Source of the DNA: an uncultured Halieaceae bacterium
GTDB lineage: Bacteria; Pseudomonadota; Gammaproteobacteria; Pseudomonadales; Halieaceae
Direction: 5' to 3'
Assembly: GCA_938074135.1 (NCBI GenBank)
Contig: CALJFL010000048.1
Span: 62,001-126,000, forward strand
Length of the DNA: 64,000 nucleotides
Shown here: positions 45,653 to 55,167 of the stretch, in pieces
Layout: the number at the start of each line of letters is the position of its first letter
Numbering within the stretch: the stretch's first letter is position 1
The notes under the pieces: generated by a model
Database searches by the model: none
The model's input: only the letters and a program-made list of their open reading frames with translations
Told to the model about the DNA's origin: nothing
Made by a program: the position numbers and the translations under genes

Positions 45653-46702
45653 ATGAGTGATCGCGTACCGACACAGTTTGTCACGACCCTGCTGCGCATG
45701 GTGGGTGACCGCGGTTATGATTTCAGCGGCATCCTTGCCGACGCGGGGCTAGACTTCAATCCCCTGCAGCCGCAGGAAGCGGGGTATCGCGCTGAGATCA
45801 GCGCCATGCAATATTCCCGTGTCTACCAGCATGTACTGCATCTGTTGCAGGATGAGACCTTCGGGGTCACCGGCAGCGAGCTGGTAGCGCCCGGTGCGTT
45901 CCGCATGATGTGTTATTGCATCATATCCTGCGACAACCTCGGACAGGCCATTGGTCGCGCTTCTGAGTTCTATCGCACTTTCTTCGACGAGCGCAGTCAG
46001 CTGTTTGCGAACTTTTCAGAACAGTATGCACGTGTCGGATATCGCACCATTGACCGCGGCAGGCAGCCTCAGGTGGCGGCCGCCGATGCCTATGGACTGT
46101 CTATGTGGCACCGTTTTTTTGGCTGGTTGTGTGGTCGCCCCATTGAGCTGAAACGGGTGGACTTCTCAGGGGTCGAACCTGAAAGGCTGGAAAAATATGA
46201 GAAGCTGTTTGGTTGCCCTCTGTACTTCAATCAGGCCAATGATCTTTTGTATTTCGACAGTGCCTGTCTCGCCTGGCCAGTGGTGCATACCGAGCACTCG
46301 CTACGTGAGTTTTTGCGGACAGCGCCCTACCAGTTGCTGATTATGGAAAATGACCCCAATGGCAATAATTTGTCAGCCCAGGTCAAGGCGATGATCGGAC
46401 ACGATTTCAGTGAGGGCTTCCCCAGCTTCGACACCATAAGCAGCGCGCTCAACATGTCGGCGCCGACGCTGCGTCGTCGGCTTAAGCGGGAGGGGACTAC
46501 CTTTCAGCAGTTGAAAGATGATGCGCGCTGTGAGGCGGCCAAGCTCTGCCTTGATAGGCCCGAACTGTCGATTAATGAAGTCGCACTGCAGATGGGTTTC
46601 ACTGACCCCAGCGCCTTTCACCGCTCGTTCAAGAAATGGACTGCACAGACACCGGGACAGTTCCGAGCCAGCCGCCGTAGAAACGATAACCGCAGTGGCT
46701 GA
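45653..46702 (+). CDS. AraC-family transcriptional regulator (arabinose-binding-domain type)
   Basis: The start at 45653 (MSDRVPTQFV) is chosen over 45602. The 349-residue protein has the Arabinose_bd-type sensor domain and a C-terminal HTH_18 domain (SSALNMSAPTLRRRLKREGTTFQQLK, EVALQMGFTDPSAFHRSFKKWT). It is related in plan to the AraC protein at 12.8-13.8 kb but clearly divergent in sequence. No adjacent target is obvious. Confidence 0.92.
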   Translation: MSDRVPTQFVTTLLRMVGDRGYDFSGILADAGLDFNPLQPQEAGYRAEISAMQYSRVYQHVLHLLQDETFGVTGSELVAPGAFRMMCYCIISCDNLGQAIGRASEFYRTFFDERSQLFANFSEQYARVGYRTIDRGRQPQVAAADAYGLSMWHRFFGWLCGRPIELKRVDFSGVEPERLEKYEKLFGCPLYFNQANDLLYFDSACLAWPVVHTEHSLREFLRTAPYQLLIMENDPNGNNLSAQVKAMIGHDFSEGFPSFDTISSALNMSAPTLRRRLKREGTTFQQLKDDARCEAAKLCLDRPELSINEVALQMGFTDPSAFHRSFKKWTAQTPGQFRASRRRNDNRSG

Positions 46703-46717
46703 GTAGCCAACCGAAGG

Positions 46718-46746
46718 TGTTGCTGCAGTCCGCCCTCGGTTATACT
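46718..46746 (+). promoter_or_regulatory. Probable promoter of bolA-trhO
   Basis: TATACT (46741-46746) is a good -10 element. TGTTGC (46718-46723) sits 17 bp upstream; TTGCTG two bases later would leave 15 bp. The predicted start is ~20 bases before the bolA ATG. The -35 is weak, as is known for sigmaS-dependent bolA promoters. Confidence 0.4.
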
Positions 46747-46772
46747 CTCGCCCCGATTTTTTGGAGGTCTTT

Positions 46773-47096
46773 ATGTCAGTTCAGGAACAGATAGAACAGC
46801 GTCTTACCGAACTTCTGGCGCCTGTTTTTTTGGAGGTTATCAATGAAAGCAGTCAGCACAATGTGCCACCAAATTCAGAAACACATTTTAAGGTAGTTGC
46901 CGTCAGCGATGCTTTCGAAAGCAAACGTCAGGTTGCTCGTCATCAGACGATTTACGCGGCATTGGCGGATCAGTTGCAGGGCCCGGTGCATGCACTTGCC
47001 CTGCATACCTATACGCCAGCGGAGTGGCAGTCGCGTGAAGGTGCGGCACCCGAGTCGCCGGATTGTCTGGGTGGTAGCAAGCAGGAGTCGGCATGA
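46773..47096 (+). CDS. bolA: BolA family protein
   Basis: The ATG at 46773 has TGGAGG five bases upstream. The 107-residue product follows E. coli BolA closely ([42 protein letters not shown], and a C-terminal Cys-containing tail). The conserved RHQTIY His can ligate a 2Fe-2S cluster with a monothiol glutaredoxin. It overlaps trhO by 4 bp. Confidence 0.95.
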   Translation: MSVQEQIEQRLTELLAPVFLEVINESSQHNVPPNSETHFKVVAVSDAFESKRQVARHQTIYAALADQLQGPVHALALHTYTPAEWQSREGAAPESPDCLGGSKQESA

Positions 47097-48064
47097 GTGA
47101 ATCAGATCGCTGCGACGTGGTGGTCGCAGCTCTGTACAAATTCGTCAGTCTGGAAGATTACCAGGCGCTGCGGGAACCTCTGCTCGACACCTGTCTTAAG
47201 GCCGGTACCCGGGGTACATTGCTTTTGGCCCGGGAAGGCATCAACGGAACAATAGCCGGAACCCGAGAGGCCATCGATACCGTGCTGGCCTTTCTGCGCA
47301 GCGATAAACGCCTGGAGGGTCTCGAACACAAGGAGTCCTTCGACGACCATATGCCGTTTTATCGCATGAAGGTGAAGCTCAAAAAGGAGATCGTCACCAT
47401 GGGGGTTGAGGCGATCGACCCCAACGAAGCGGTTGGCACTTACGTGGAGCCTCGTGACTGGAACGCACTGGTGAATGATCCCGAGGTGGTCCTGATCGAC
47501 ACTCGCAATGATTATGAATACGGTATTGGCAGTTTCCGCGGTGCCCTCGATCCGCAGACCACGACATTTCGGGAGTTCCCCGCCTATGTTCGGGAGAACC
47601 TTGATCCGGCGCGGCATAAGAAGGTTGCCATGTTCTGCACGGGTGGTATCCGTTGTGAAAAAGCCTCTGCATTCATGCTAAGAGAAGGTTTTGAGGAGGT
47701 CTACCATTTGCAGGGTGGCATCCTGAAATACCTCGAAGAGATCCCGGAACAGGAGAGCACCTGGGAGGGTGAATGCTTCGTTTTCGATAATCGGGTGGCG
47801 GTTAACCACAAGCTGGAAAAGGGCCACTACGATCAATGCTACGGTTGCCGTCACCCCATCACTGAGGCGGATAAACTGTCGGACAAGTATCAAAAAGGCG
47901 TTTGCTGTCCTCGCTGTTATCAATCCCTGAGCGAAGATCAAAAAGACCGTTTTGCGGAGCGTCAAAAACAAATTGAACTGGCCGCCGCCAGGGGTGAAGT
48001 TCATGTTGGCGCGGCACCGCCCGCGCGCCAGGACCCAAGGCCCGGTCAGGCAGACGGTTACTGA
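47093..48064 (+). CDS. trhO: tRNA uridine(34) hydroxylase (rhodanese-like)
   Basis: At 323 residues it has an N-terminal ferredoxin-like domain ([14 protein letters not shown]), a rhodanese domain whose active-site Cys is in [12 protein letters not shown], and a C-terminal Cys-rich segment ([15 protein letters not shown]). The family adds oxygen to U34 of tRNAs on the route to 5-carboxymethoxyuridine. Translation is coupled to bolA. Confidence 0.94.
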   Translation: MSESDRCDVVVAALYKFVSLEDYQALREPLLDTCLKAGTRGTLLLAREGINGTIAGTREAIDTVLAFLRSDKRLEGLEHKESFDDHMPFYRMKVKLKKEIVTMGVEAIDPNEAVGTYVEPRDWNALVNDPEVVLIDTRNDYEYGIGSFRGALDPQTTTFREFPAYVRENLDPARHKKVAMFCTGGIRCEKASAFMLREGFEEVYHLQGGILKYLEEIPEQESTWEGECFVFDNRVAVNHKLEKGHYDQCYGCRHPITEADKLSDKYQKGVCCPRCYQSLSEDQKDRFAERQKQIELAAARGEVHVGAAPPARQDPRPGQADGY

Positions 48065-48089
48065 ACCTGAATAGGTGGAGAAAGGCGCG

Positions 48090-49709
48090 ATGGTGACCTG
48101 CGGGGAAAAGCTGGTACAGCTGTTGGAAGGCTACGGAGTGGACACGGTATTTGGTATACCGGGCAATCACACTGTCGAGCTGTATCGTGGACTGGCGGGC
48201 AGTGGGCTGCGCCACGTTTCGCCGCGTCACGAGCAGGGGGCGGGCTTCATGGCCGATGGCTACGCGCGAGCCACCGGGCGACCGGGTGTCTGTTTCCTGA
48301 TTAGTGGACCGGGGTTGACCAACGCGCTTACCCCGATGATGCAAGCCCTGGCCGACTCCGTACCAATGCTGGTCATATCTGCGGTGGCTGCACGCCATCA
48401 GCTAGGCATGGGGGAGGGTCATTTGCACGAGTTGCCCGACCAACGTGCACTGGCTAGCCAATGCAGCCGTTTCAGTCATACATTGATGCGCGCGGATGAG
48501 TTGCCCAAAGTGCTGGCCCGGGCATTTGCGGTGTTCGACAGCGAGCGACCCGGTCCTGTCCATATTGAAATTCCCCTGGACGTTATCACATCTGACGCCA
48601 GTCACCTTGAGGTTGAGCCCTGGCCGTCAGTGGCTCCCCCGGGCCCTGCGATGGCTGCGCTGCACGAGGCGGCTGCAATGCTGAGCGCGGCAAGCAAGCC
48701 GGTGATGATTGTTGGCGGCGGCGCCGCCGGCGCCGCGGACGAGGTGTTGCAGGTTGCCGAGCACCTGGACATGCCGGTAGTCAATACGGTTAATGCCAAG
48801 GGCACGCTACCTGCGGGGCATGCACTGGCCGTGGGCAGTAGCCCCAGCATCGGTGCAGTCCGGCAGATCCTGCTGGAATCCGATCTTGTGCTTGCCCTGG
48901 GCACAGAGTTTGGCGAAACCGATTTTGATATGTTATTTGCGGGCGATCTTGTCTTGTCGTGCCCGCTGATACGGGTTGATATTGACGCCAGGCAGTTGTG
49001 CAGGAACCAGCGGCCAACGCTGGCGATACACGCCGATAGCGGCGAATGTCTGCGCCAGTTATTGCCACTGCTGGGTTCGACAGTCACTCACGACGGCCAG
49101 GCCAGGGTCCGGGCGGTAAAGGCGGCCTTGCCCGCCGAGGTTCACTATCACTCGCAGTTCCAGGACTTTTTCGAATTGCTGCAGGCCACATTGCCAGAGT
49201 TGGTGCTGGTGGGAGATTCGACTCTGCCTACCTACTATGCGGTCTGGCAGTACGAAGCCAGCGCACCGCGACGCTATTTTCATTCGGCCACGGGTGGCGG
49301 GACTCTGGGCTACGCCATACCCGCAGCCTTGGGGGCAAAACTGGCCCTGCCGGACAGTCCGGTTGTCGCCCTGATTGGCGACGGCTCAGCGCAGTTCACT
49401 TTCTCTGAGTTGGCTGCGGGCGCTGCCGCGGGTGTCGCCGTTGCCGTTATTATCTGGAATAACGCCGGCTACAGTGAGATAGAGCAGGGTATGCTCGCTG
49501 CGGGTATTACGCCGGTCGGCGTCGATATTGCGGCACCTGATTTCGTCGAGGCTGCCAGCGCACTGGGCTGTGCAGCAGCGCGCGTCACTACGCCTGAATC
49601 GCTTCGTCAGGCGCTGCTCGACAGCCAGTCACGCAGTGTACCTACGGTTATCGAGGTATTGCAGAAGGATTTTATCAGCCTGCCCGCCGGCGGGTGGTAC
49701 CGCGACTGA
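48090..49709 (+). CDS. Thiamine-diphosphate enzyme, 5-guanidino-2-oxopentanoate decarboxylase-like
   Basis: The 539-residue protein is an acetolactate-synthase-fold enzyme. The catalytic Glu is in SPRHEQGAGFMADGYAR and the ThDP motif is GDGSAQFTFSELAAGAAAGVAVAVIIWNN in form (GDG...NN). The ELYRGL and GLGEGRLHELP-like (GMGEGHLHELP) segments resemble AruI of the arginine transaminase pathway, as I remember it. Other 2-ketoacid decarboxylases are possible, and no arginine genes are nearby. It follows trhO by 25 bp. Confidence 0.82.
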   Translation: MVTCGEKLVQLLEGYGVDTVFGIPGNHTVELYRGLAGSGLRHVSPRHEQGAGFMADGYARATGRPGVCFLISGPGLTNALTPMMQALADSVPMLVISAVAARHQLGMGEGHLHELPDQRALASQCSRFSHTLMRADELPKVLARAFAVFDSERPGPVHIEIPLDVITSDASHLEVEPWPSVAPPGPAMAALHEAAAMLSAASKPVMIVGGGAAGAADEVLQVAEHLDMPVVNTVNAKGTLPAGHALAVGSSPSIGAVRQILLESDLVLALGTEFGETDFDMLFAGDLVLSCPLIRVDIDARQLCRNQRPTLAIHADSGECLRQLLPLLGSTVTHDGQARVRAVKAALPAEVHYHSQFQDFFELLQATLPELVLVGDSTLPTYYAVWQYEASAPRRYFHSATGGGTLGYAIPAALGAKLALPDSPVVALIGDGSAQFTFSELAAGAAAGVAVAVIIWNNAGYSEIEQGMLAAGITPVGVDIAAPDFVEAASALGCAAARVTTPESLRQALLDSQSRSVPTVIEVLQKDFISLPAGGWYRD

Positions 49710-49712
49710 CCT

Positions 49713-50507
49713 TCAGCGCAGGTAGTTGTTCAGGAACGTGCGGAATCGGGCGATGGGAACAAAGGTACTGGTCCCTTCGCCATTACCCTCGGAGATAACC
49801 CCGGCCAGATAGACGGCCCCGTCAGCGTGGTAAAGCACCACCGGGCCACCTGATGCGCCTTTGTAAGCCTGGCAGTTGGTGTGGGCACTGGCGCGTTGAA
49901 CGTCGTCCAGCTGTCGGCAATTTTCATGATAGGTCAGCGCCTGGCCCGATCGGCCCAGACCGTCGTCTCGGGAATAGCCCGCCATCACCAGTGCTGAGCT
50001 TGCAGCTGCATTATTGGCCGGGCCAATAGTCACTGCTGACGATGGTGAAAAAGCCACCGGTTCCACCAGCCTCAGTATGGCCCAGTCTGCGTTCATGCTG
50101 CCGCCGTCAACCAGTGCCCGCGCCTCCCGTACTTCCGGTTGCGGATTGAGGTTGGGCAAACTGAAAGTGATTCTCATGCTGAGGTCGCGGTAGTACTCCA
50201 GGCAGTGCCACGCGGTGACAATGTGTTGCGCCTCCCGGGTGCCCTGGCGACTAACCAGCGTCGCGCTGCAATTCTCTCGGTGATGCACCCGCCGGCCCTG
50301 TTCATACTTGAAGCCCGGTACATCCAGTCGTCCAACCATTTGCAGCCATGCCGGAGAGCTGGCGGAATAGGTCAGTCGTGCCTCTGGCGTCGGTTCCGCG
50401 AGTTGGGCGTCAGCTGGCAGCAGCCACAGGAACAGAAACAGGGCCGACAGCTCGCTGCGAGGTTGGCCAGGGTTTTGGCGGCCGTGGAATAATCTGGTAG
50501 CTGGCAT
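49713..50507 (-). CDS. Secreted trypsin-like serine protease (S1 family)
   Basis: The 264-residue protein shows a complete catalytic triad: His101 in TAWHC, Asp141 in NADWAILRL and Ser219 in GASGGPVV. Four cysteines (80, 102, 197, 212) are placed for two disulfides. An N-terminal hydrophobic stretch (ALFLFLWLLPADAQ) is a signal peptide, though preceded by ~20 residues that may mean a later start. It should act outside the cytoplasm. It is convergent with the ThDP-enzyme gene by 3 bp. Confidence 0.88.
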   Translation of the reverse strand: MPATRLFHGRQNPGQPRSELSALFLFLWLLPADAQLAEPTPEARLTYSASSPAWLQMVGRLDVPGFKYEQGRRVHHRENCSATLVSRQGTREAQHIVTAWHCLEYYRDLSMRITFSLPNLNPQPEVREARALVDGGSMNADWAILRLVEPVAFSPSSAVTIGPANNAAASSALVMAGYSRDDGLGRSGQALTYHENCRQLDDVQRASAHTNCQAYKGASGGPVVLYHADGAVYLAGVISEGNGEGTSTFVPIARFRTFLNNYLR

Positions 50508-50627
50508 AACAGTTTGGTCGATTCTTTTTTGCGCCGACTTGGCGGCGTCTCGCTGCGGCTTTAGGATGGGGCCCGATACTAGGTGAAATTACCAGCGGCG
50601 GCAAAGACCTGCCACAGGGGATAACGA

Positions 50628-51491
50628 ATGCATCACGGTAAAGACAGGGTTGTAGTAGTGACCGGAGCCAGTCGCGGCGCCGGCAGGGGAATAGCGCTGG
50701 CACTGGGCGCCAGCGGGGCCACCGTTTATGTGACGGGCCGCAGCGAACAGGAGGGCGTGGCGGCGTTGCCGGGGACTATTGGTGCGACTGCGCAGGAAGT
50801 CACAGATGCCGGTGGCCGCGGCATTGCTGTGTATTGTGATCACAGTGATGATCAACAGGTCGCGGCCCTGTTTGAGCAGGTTCGCCGCGACCATGGTCGC
50901 CTGGACATACTGGTGAACAATGCCACGGCGCTGCACGACGCCCTGACCGACACCGGCCCCTTCTGGGAGAAGCCTCTGGCGCTCACCGATATCTGGGATG
51001 TCGGTATGCGCTCTTACTACACGGCGAGTTGGTATGCCGCACCGTTATTGCTGGCCAATGGGGGCGGGCTGGTGGTCAACAGTTCCTCCTTCGGTGGCCG
51101 TATTTACATGCATGGCCCAGCCTATGGTGCCGGCAAAGCGGCCGTCGACAAGATGGCCCACGATATGGCCTATGACTTTCGTCCCCATCATGTGGCCGTT
51201 GTCTCGATCTGGATGGGCCTGTTACTGACCGAACGGACGCGCATGGTCATGGAGGCTGAGCCAGAGAAATACGCCGATCTGGCGGCGACCTCGGAACATC
51301 CGGAGTTTACCGGGCGGGTCATCCAGGCATTGGCAGATGATCCCGATATGATGCAGCGCAGTGGTAAGGTCTGGATCGGCGCCGAACTCGCCCTGGAGTA
51401 TGGGGTGACTGATATCAATGGTTCCCAGCCGCCGTCGCACCGTGCTTTTTTCGGTGAAACCACAGTTTTTGGTGATGCGGTAGTGGAATAA
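50628..51491 (+). CDS. Short-chain dehydrogenase/reductase (DHRS1-like)
   Basis: The 287-residue protein has the cofactor motif TGASRGAGRGIA, NNAT in the nucleotide pocket, Ser in VNSSSFGG and the active-site YGAGK. The C-terminal extension is like DHRS1-type SDRs. It reduces or oxidises an unknown alcohol/ketone. AGGGGA lies six bases before the ATG. The HsaA-like gene follows after 113 bp. Confidence 0.9.
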   Translation: MHHGKDRVVVVTGASRGAGRGIALALGASGATVYVTGRSEQEGVAALPGTIGATAQEVTDAGGRGIAVYCDHSDDQQVAALFEQVRRDHGRLDILVNNATALHDALTDTGPFWEKPLALTDIWDVGMRSYYTASWYAAPLLLANGGGLVVNSSSFGGRIYMHGPAYGAGKAAVDKMAHDMAYDFRPHHVAVVSIWMGLLLTERTRMVMEAEPEKYADLAATSEHPEFTGRVIQALADDPDMMQRSGKVWIGAELALEYGVTDINGSQPPSHRAFFGETTVFGDAVVE

Positions 51492-51604
51492 GTGCATAAG
51501 AAACAATGGGTTAGAAAATACCCTAAATGAAGGATGCAGCTGCCTCGGCCCGGGGGGTTTAATTCGGTCAAAACAGTGACAGACGATCGCCTCGGAGGCC
51601 CCGC

Positions 51605-52831
51605 ATGACAATCCACCACGAGTTATCCGCCGACAACGCTGCAGCACAGTACAGCCTTGGCTCCGCGCGGGCTGAACAGCTTATCCGCGCCGCGCGTGAG
51701 ATGGGTCCGGTCCTGCGTGAGCGTGCGGCCCAGTGCAAGGCGCTGCGTCGGGTACCTGATGAGACCATTGCCGATTTCCAGGCGGCGGGCTTCTTCAAAA
51801 TCCTGCAACCGGAGCAGTGGGGCGGTTATGCCATGGATCCCCAGGTGTTCTACTGTGTTGGGCTGGAGATAGCGCGACACTGCATGTCCAGCGCCTGGGT
51901 TCTGGGAGTGGTAGCCGTTCATAATTGGCAACTGGCCGTGTTCGATGACCAGGCGGCGCAAGATGTCTGGAGCGAGGACCCTTCGGTCCTGATTTCCTCT
52001 TCGTACGCGCCCGTCGGTAAGGTGGAAGTTGTGGACGGTGGATTCCGTCTCAGCGGGCGCTGGAGTTTCTCCAGTGGCTCACAGCACTGCAAGTGGGCCT
52101 TTCTGGGCGCGGTGGTGCCGACGGCCGATGCGCCCTTTGATATGGCCAATTACCGAACCTTCCTGGTGCCAATCAGTGATTATGAAATCGTCGACAACTG
52201 GGACGTGGTCGGTTTGCAAGGGACTGGCAGTCATGACGTGGTAGTGAAAGATGCATTTGTGCCCGAGCACCGGACCCATAAATCGATGGACGGCTACCTG
52301 TGTGACAATCCGGGTAATGTTGTCAACGATGCCGCTTTATACCGACTGCCGTTCATGCAGGTGTTTGTGCGCGCGGTCTGTACCGCCAGCCTGGGTGCCC
52401 TGCAGGGTGAACTCGATGCCTTTATTGAGCTTGCCAAGACCCGTGTCGCGGGACCTGTGAAGATGAAAGATGATCCTTTTGCGCGCAAGCTGGCCGCTGA
52501 GGTCAATGCGGCAATCGAGGAGATGAAGCTGACCATGGTCCGTAATTTCGACGCCATGATGACCAGCAACCGGGAGGGCAAGCCGATACCGGTAGAGGAT
52601 CGTGTGCGTTATCGCTACGACTCGGCAGTGGTCGCCGACCGCTGCCTTGAGTTGTCGGGCAAGATGCTCAAGGCCGCCGGCAGCAGTGGCATTCGCCACG
52701 GTAGCGAATTGCTGGCCATTCATCTCGATATTCTCGCCAGCCAGGCGCATGTGGCGAATCACTCGACGCCGTTCGCTGTCAATATGGGCGGCGTACTGTT
52801 TGGCGAAGACACCGTCGATTTTGCTATCTGA
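51605..52831 (+). CDS. Acyl-CoA dehydrogenase-fold flavin monooxygenase (HsaA-like)
   Basis: The 408-residue protein follows the HsaA/HpaB-type class D monooxygenase branch of the acyl-CoA dehydrogenase fold (RRVPDETIADFQAAGFFKILQPEQWGG, SGRWSFSSGSQHCKWAFLG, LQGTGSHDVVVKDAFVPEHRT). HsaA hydroxylates a phenolic ring of seco-steroids with FMNH2 from a reductase. No reductase gene (HsaB) or extradiol dioxygenase is adjacent. It precedes an HsaD-like hydrolase by 26 bp. Confidence 0.85.
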   Translation: MTIHHELSADNAAAQYSLGSARAEQLIRAAREMGPVLRERAAQCKALRRVPDETIADFQAAGFFKILQPEQWGGYAMDPQVFYCVGLEIARHCMSSAWVLGVVAVHNWQLAVFDDQAAQDVWSEDPSVLISSSYAPVGKVEVVDGGFRLSGRWSFSSGSQHCKWAFLGAVVPTADAPFDMANYRTFLVPISDYEIVDNWDVVGLQGTGSHDVVVKDAFVPEHRTHKSMDGYLCDNPGNVVNDAALYRLPFMQVFVRAVCTASLGALQGELDAFIELAKTRVAGPVKMKDDPFARKLAAEVNAAIEEMKLTMVRNFDAMMTSNREGKPIPVEDRVRYRYDSAVVADRCLELSGKMLKAAGSSGIRHGSELLAIHLDILASQAHVANHSTPFAVNMGGVLFGEDTVDFAI

Positions 52832-52857
52832 TTAACGAAGACTGGAAATCTAAGGCT

Positions 52858-53691
52858 ATGGCAATGATAGGTGTTCTCCCCGAGGGTAAATACGCCGACT
52901 GCGCGAACGGGTATCGCATACACTACCTCGACGAAGGGACTGGCGAGGTCGTGGTTTTTCTCCACGGGTCAGGACCGGGCGCCAGTGGCCACAGCAATTT
53001 CAAGGGTAACTATCCGTTACTGGTGGAAGCTGGTTATCGCTGTGTTATTCCCGATCTAATCGGCTATGGTTTTTCTGACAAGCCCAACGACAGGGATCAC
53101 CCGCTGTCATTTTTTGTCGAGTGCGTTAAACAGACCCTGGACATTGCGGGTGTTCAACGCTGTACGGTGGTCGGTAATTCCCTGGGAGGCGCGATCGCCA
53201 TCGGCCTGGCGCTGGATTACCCGGAGCTGGTCGATAAGCTTGTGCTGATGGCTCCCGGTGGTCTTAGCGAGATGCCTGAATACCAGCAAATGGCGGGTAT
53301 GCAGAAGATGTTTCAGGTCTTTGGTTCCGGCCAGGAGGTCACTCCCGAAGTCATGAAGGATCTCTTTGCCACCAGCCTGATGTACGACCCCGCTCATGCC
53401 ACTGATGAACTGGTGGCCGAGCGGATGCAGATCATGAAGATCATGAACGGGCACGTGATGGCCACCATGCAGGTCCCGGTGCTGACCGAAAGGCTTGCGG
53501 AGCTGAATTGCCCGGTACTGGGCTTCTGGGGTCTCAACGAAAACATGATGCCCGAGAGCGGTATGTTGGCGCTGGCCCATAATACGAACCAACTGCGCCT
53601 CATCCTGGTCTCCGAGTGCGGGCATTGGGTCATGGTTGAGCACGAGGCCATGTTCAACCGGGCCTGCCTGGACTTCCTGCAAAACGACTGA
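52858..53691 (+). CDS. Alpha/beta hydrolase, meta-cleavage-product hydrolase-like (HsaD/BphD-like)
   Basis: The 277-residue protein has the oxyanion segment HGSGPGASGHSNF, nucleophile Ser108 in GNSLGG and His256 in CGHWVMVEH. The acid position, 28 residues before the His as in BphD, is Glu228 (GLNENMMP) where the family has Asp. It would cleave a C-C bond of ring-fission products or act as an esterase. It is co-directional with the HsaA-like gene. Confidence 0.87.
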   Translation: MAMIGVLPEGKYADCANGYRIHYLDEGTGEVVVFLHGSGPGASGHSNFKGNYPLLVEAGYRCVIPDLIGYGFSDKPNDRDHPLSFFVECVKQTLDIAGVQRCTVVGNSLGGAIAIGLALDYPELVDKLVLMAPGGLSEMPEYQQMAGMQKMFQVFGSGQEVTPEVMKDLFATSLMYDPAHATDELVAERMQIMKIMNGHVMATMQVPVLTERLAELNCPVLGFWGLNENMMPESGMLALAHNTNQLRLILVSECGHWVMVEHEAMFNRACLDFLQND

Positions 53692-53776
53692 GCCCAGTTT
53701 GCAACAAGGTTGACTCCGGTGGTGTCTGCGCTACCGTGGAGCCTCTAACAGGCTTATAAACCTCGAGGAGTCTCCC

Positions 53777-54445
53777 GTGAGTGAACTGCAACTGGTCATC
53801 GGTAACCGCAACTATTCCTCGTGGTCGCTACGGGCCTGGTTGCCATTGCGCAAATCCGGTGTGACCTTCGACACCGTCCTGCTGCCGTTGGATACACCCG
53901 AGTTTGATGAGCGAATTGCCGACTATTCTCCGTCCCGCAGGGTGCCGGTGTTGTGGCACGACGGCCAGTGTATCTGGGACTCCCTGGCCATTGGCGAGTA
54001 TGTCAATGAGCAGTTTGCCGGCGGTGCCCTGTGGCCGGAGGATGCGGCCAGTCGGGCACTGGGCCGTTCCATGGTTGCCGAGATGCACAGCGGCTTTCAG
54101 CAATTGCGCGACCGCATGCCGATGAATTGTCGCGCTCGCGATCGCAGAATTCCCATCGATGATGCCTTGCAGGCAGACCTTGAGCGAATGTGGACCCTGT
54201 GGTCCGACAGCCTCGCTTGTCATGGCGATGCGGGAGGCTGGCTGCTAGGGCAGTACAGCCTGGCGGATGCGATGTTCGCGCCCGTGGTGATTCGCTTCCA
54301 GGCTTACGATGTAGCACTGCCAGAAGATATCAGAGGCTATTGTGAGCACGCTCTTGCCGACCCGGAGCTCAAGGAGTGGCTGTCGGCAGCAGCAGATGAG
54401 ACCTGGATCGTCGCTCAGGATGAGGCCGGCGTCGAGCCCGGGTGA
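53777..54445 (+). CDS. Glutathione S-transferase family protein
   Basis: The start is GTG with GAGGAGT upstream. The 222-residue product has a thioredoxin-like N-terminal domain (LVIGNRNYSSWSLRAWLPLRKSG, SRRVPVLWHDG, IWDSLAIGEYV) and an all-helical C-terminal domain. The NYSSWSLR start is typical of a bacterial GST subgroup. The activity is not known. It overlaps the TauE gene by 4 bp (GTGA). Confidence 0.9.
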   Translation: MSELQLVIGNRNYSSWSLRAWLPLRKSGVTFDTVLLPLDTPEFDERIADYSPSRRVPVLWHDGQCIWDSLAIGEYVNEQFAGGALWPEDAASRALGRSMVAEMHSGFQQLRDRMPMNCRARDRRIPIDDALQADLERMWTLWSDSLACHGDAGGWLLGQYSLADAMFAPVVIRFQAYDVALPEDIRGYCEHALADPELKEWLSAAADETWIVAQDEAGVEPG

Positions 54446-55158
54446 CGCTTCTACTCATCCCGATTGCCTTCCTGACCTCCTGCCTTGCCGGTGCCATCGG
54501 CCTGGGCGGTGGTGTACTGCTGATTGCCCTGATGCCCGGGCTTGTTCCCGCCGCAGCCATACTGCCGATACATTCTCTGGTGCAGTTGGCCAGCAACGTG
54601 TCCCGTGCCGCTTTCGGCTGGCGGCATATTGACTGGACGCTGATCCCCGCGCTTACTATCGGCGCTATCGCCGGCGCCTTCGTCGGTGGTGGGGTCTACG
54701 CCAGCCTGGAGTTGCAGTGGTTACCGGCCATCATTGGGGTGCTGATCATCCTGTTGACCTGGGTGCCTTTGCCCCAACCTCGTGGCGGCGGACAGTGGTC
54801 TTTGCTCTTGCTGGGCTTTTATCAGTCGGGCCTTGGGATGCTGGCTGGTGCGACCGGACCCCTGGGGGCAGCTGTGCTGGCTCGCCGAAGTATCCAGCGT
54901 GATTGGTTGGTGGTGAATACCGCGTCTTACATGAGTATCAATCACATCATCAAAACCTGCGCATTCGCCTTTATCGGATTCAGCTTCGGCCCCTGGTTGT
55001 GGCTGATCGCGGGGATGGTCTTGGCCAGCGTGGTCGGTTCCTGGGTTGGTACCTGGCTGCGCCGCTTCATCCCAGAGATTGATTTCCAGCGATGGTTCAG
55101 GCTGCTTGTCACGCTGCTGGCACTGCGTATGATAACTCTCCCGTTCCTCGGCGGATGA
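54442..55158 (+). CDS. TauE/SafE-family sulfite exporter-like membrane protein
   Basis: The 238-residue protein is almost entirely hydrophobic with 7-8 predicted helices. The glycine-rich IGLGGGVLLIALMPG near residue 15 is the family motif. The TauE group moves sulfite, sulfoacetate or other small anions. The GTG start overlaps the GST stop, so they are translated together. Confidence 0.86.
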   Translation: MTLLLIPIAFLTSCLAGAIGLGGGVLLIALMPGLVPAAAILPIHSLVQLASNVSRAAFGWRHIDWTLIPALTIGAIAGAFVGGGVYASLELQWLPAIIGVLIILLTWVPLPQPRGGGQWSLLLLGFYQSGLGMLAGATGPLGAAVLARRSIQRDWLVVNTASYMSINHIIKTCAFAFIGFSFGPWLWLIAGMVLASVVGSWVGTWLRRFIPEIDFQRWFRLLVTLLALRMITLPFLGG

Positions 55159-55167
55159 TTCGCACAA

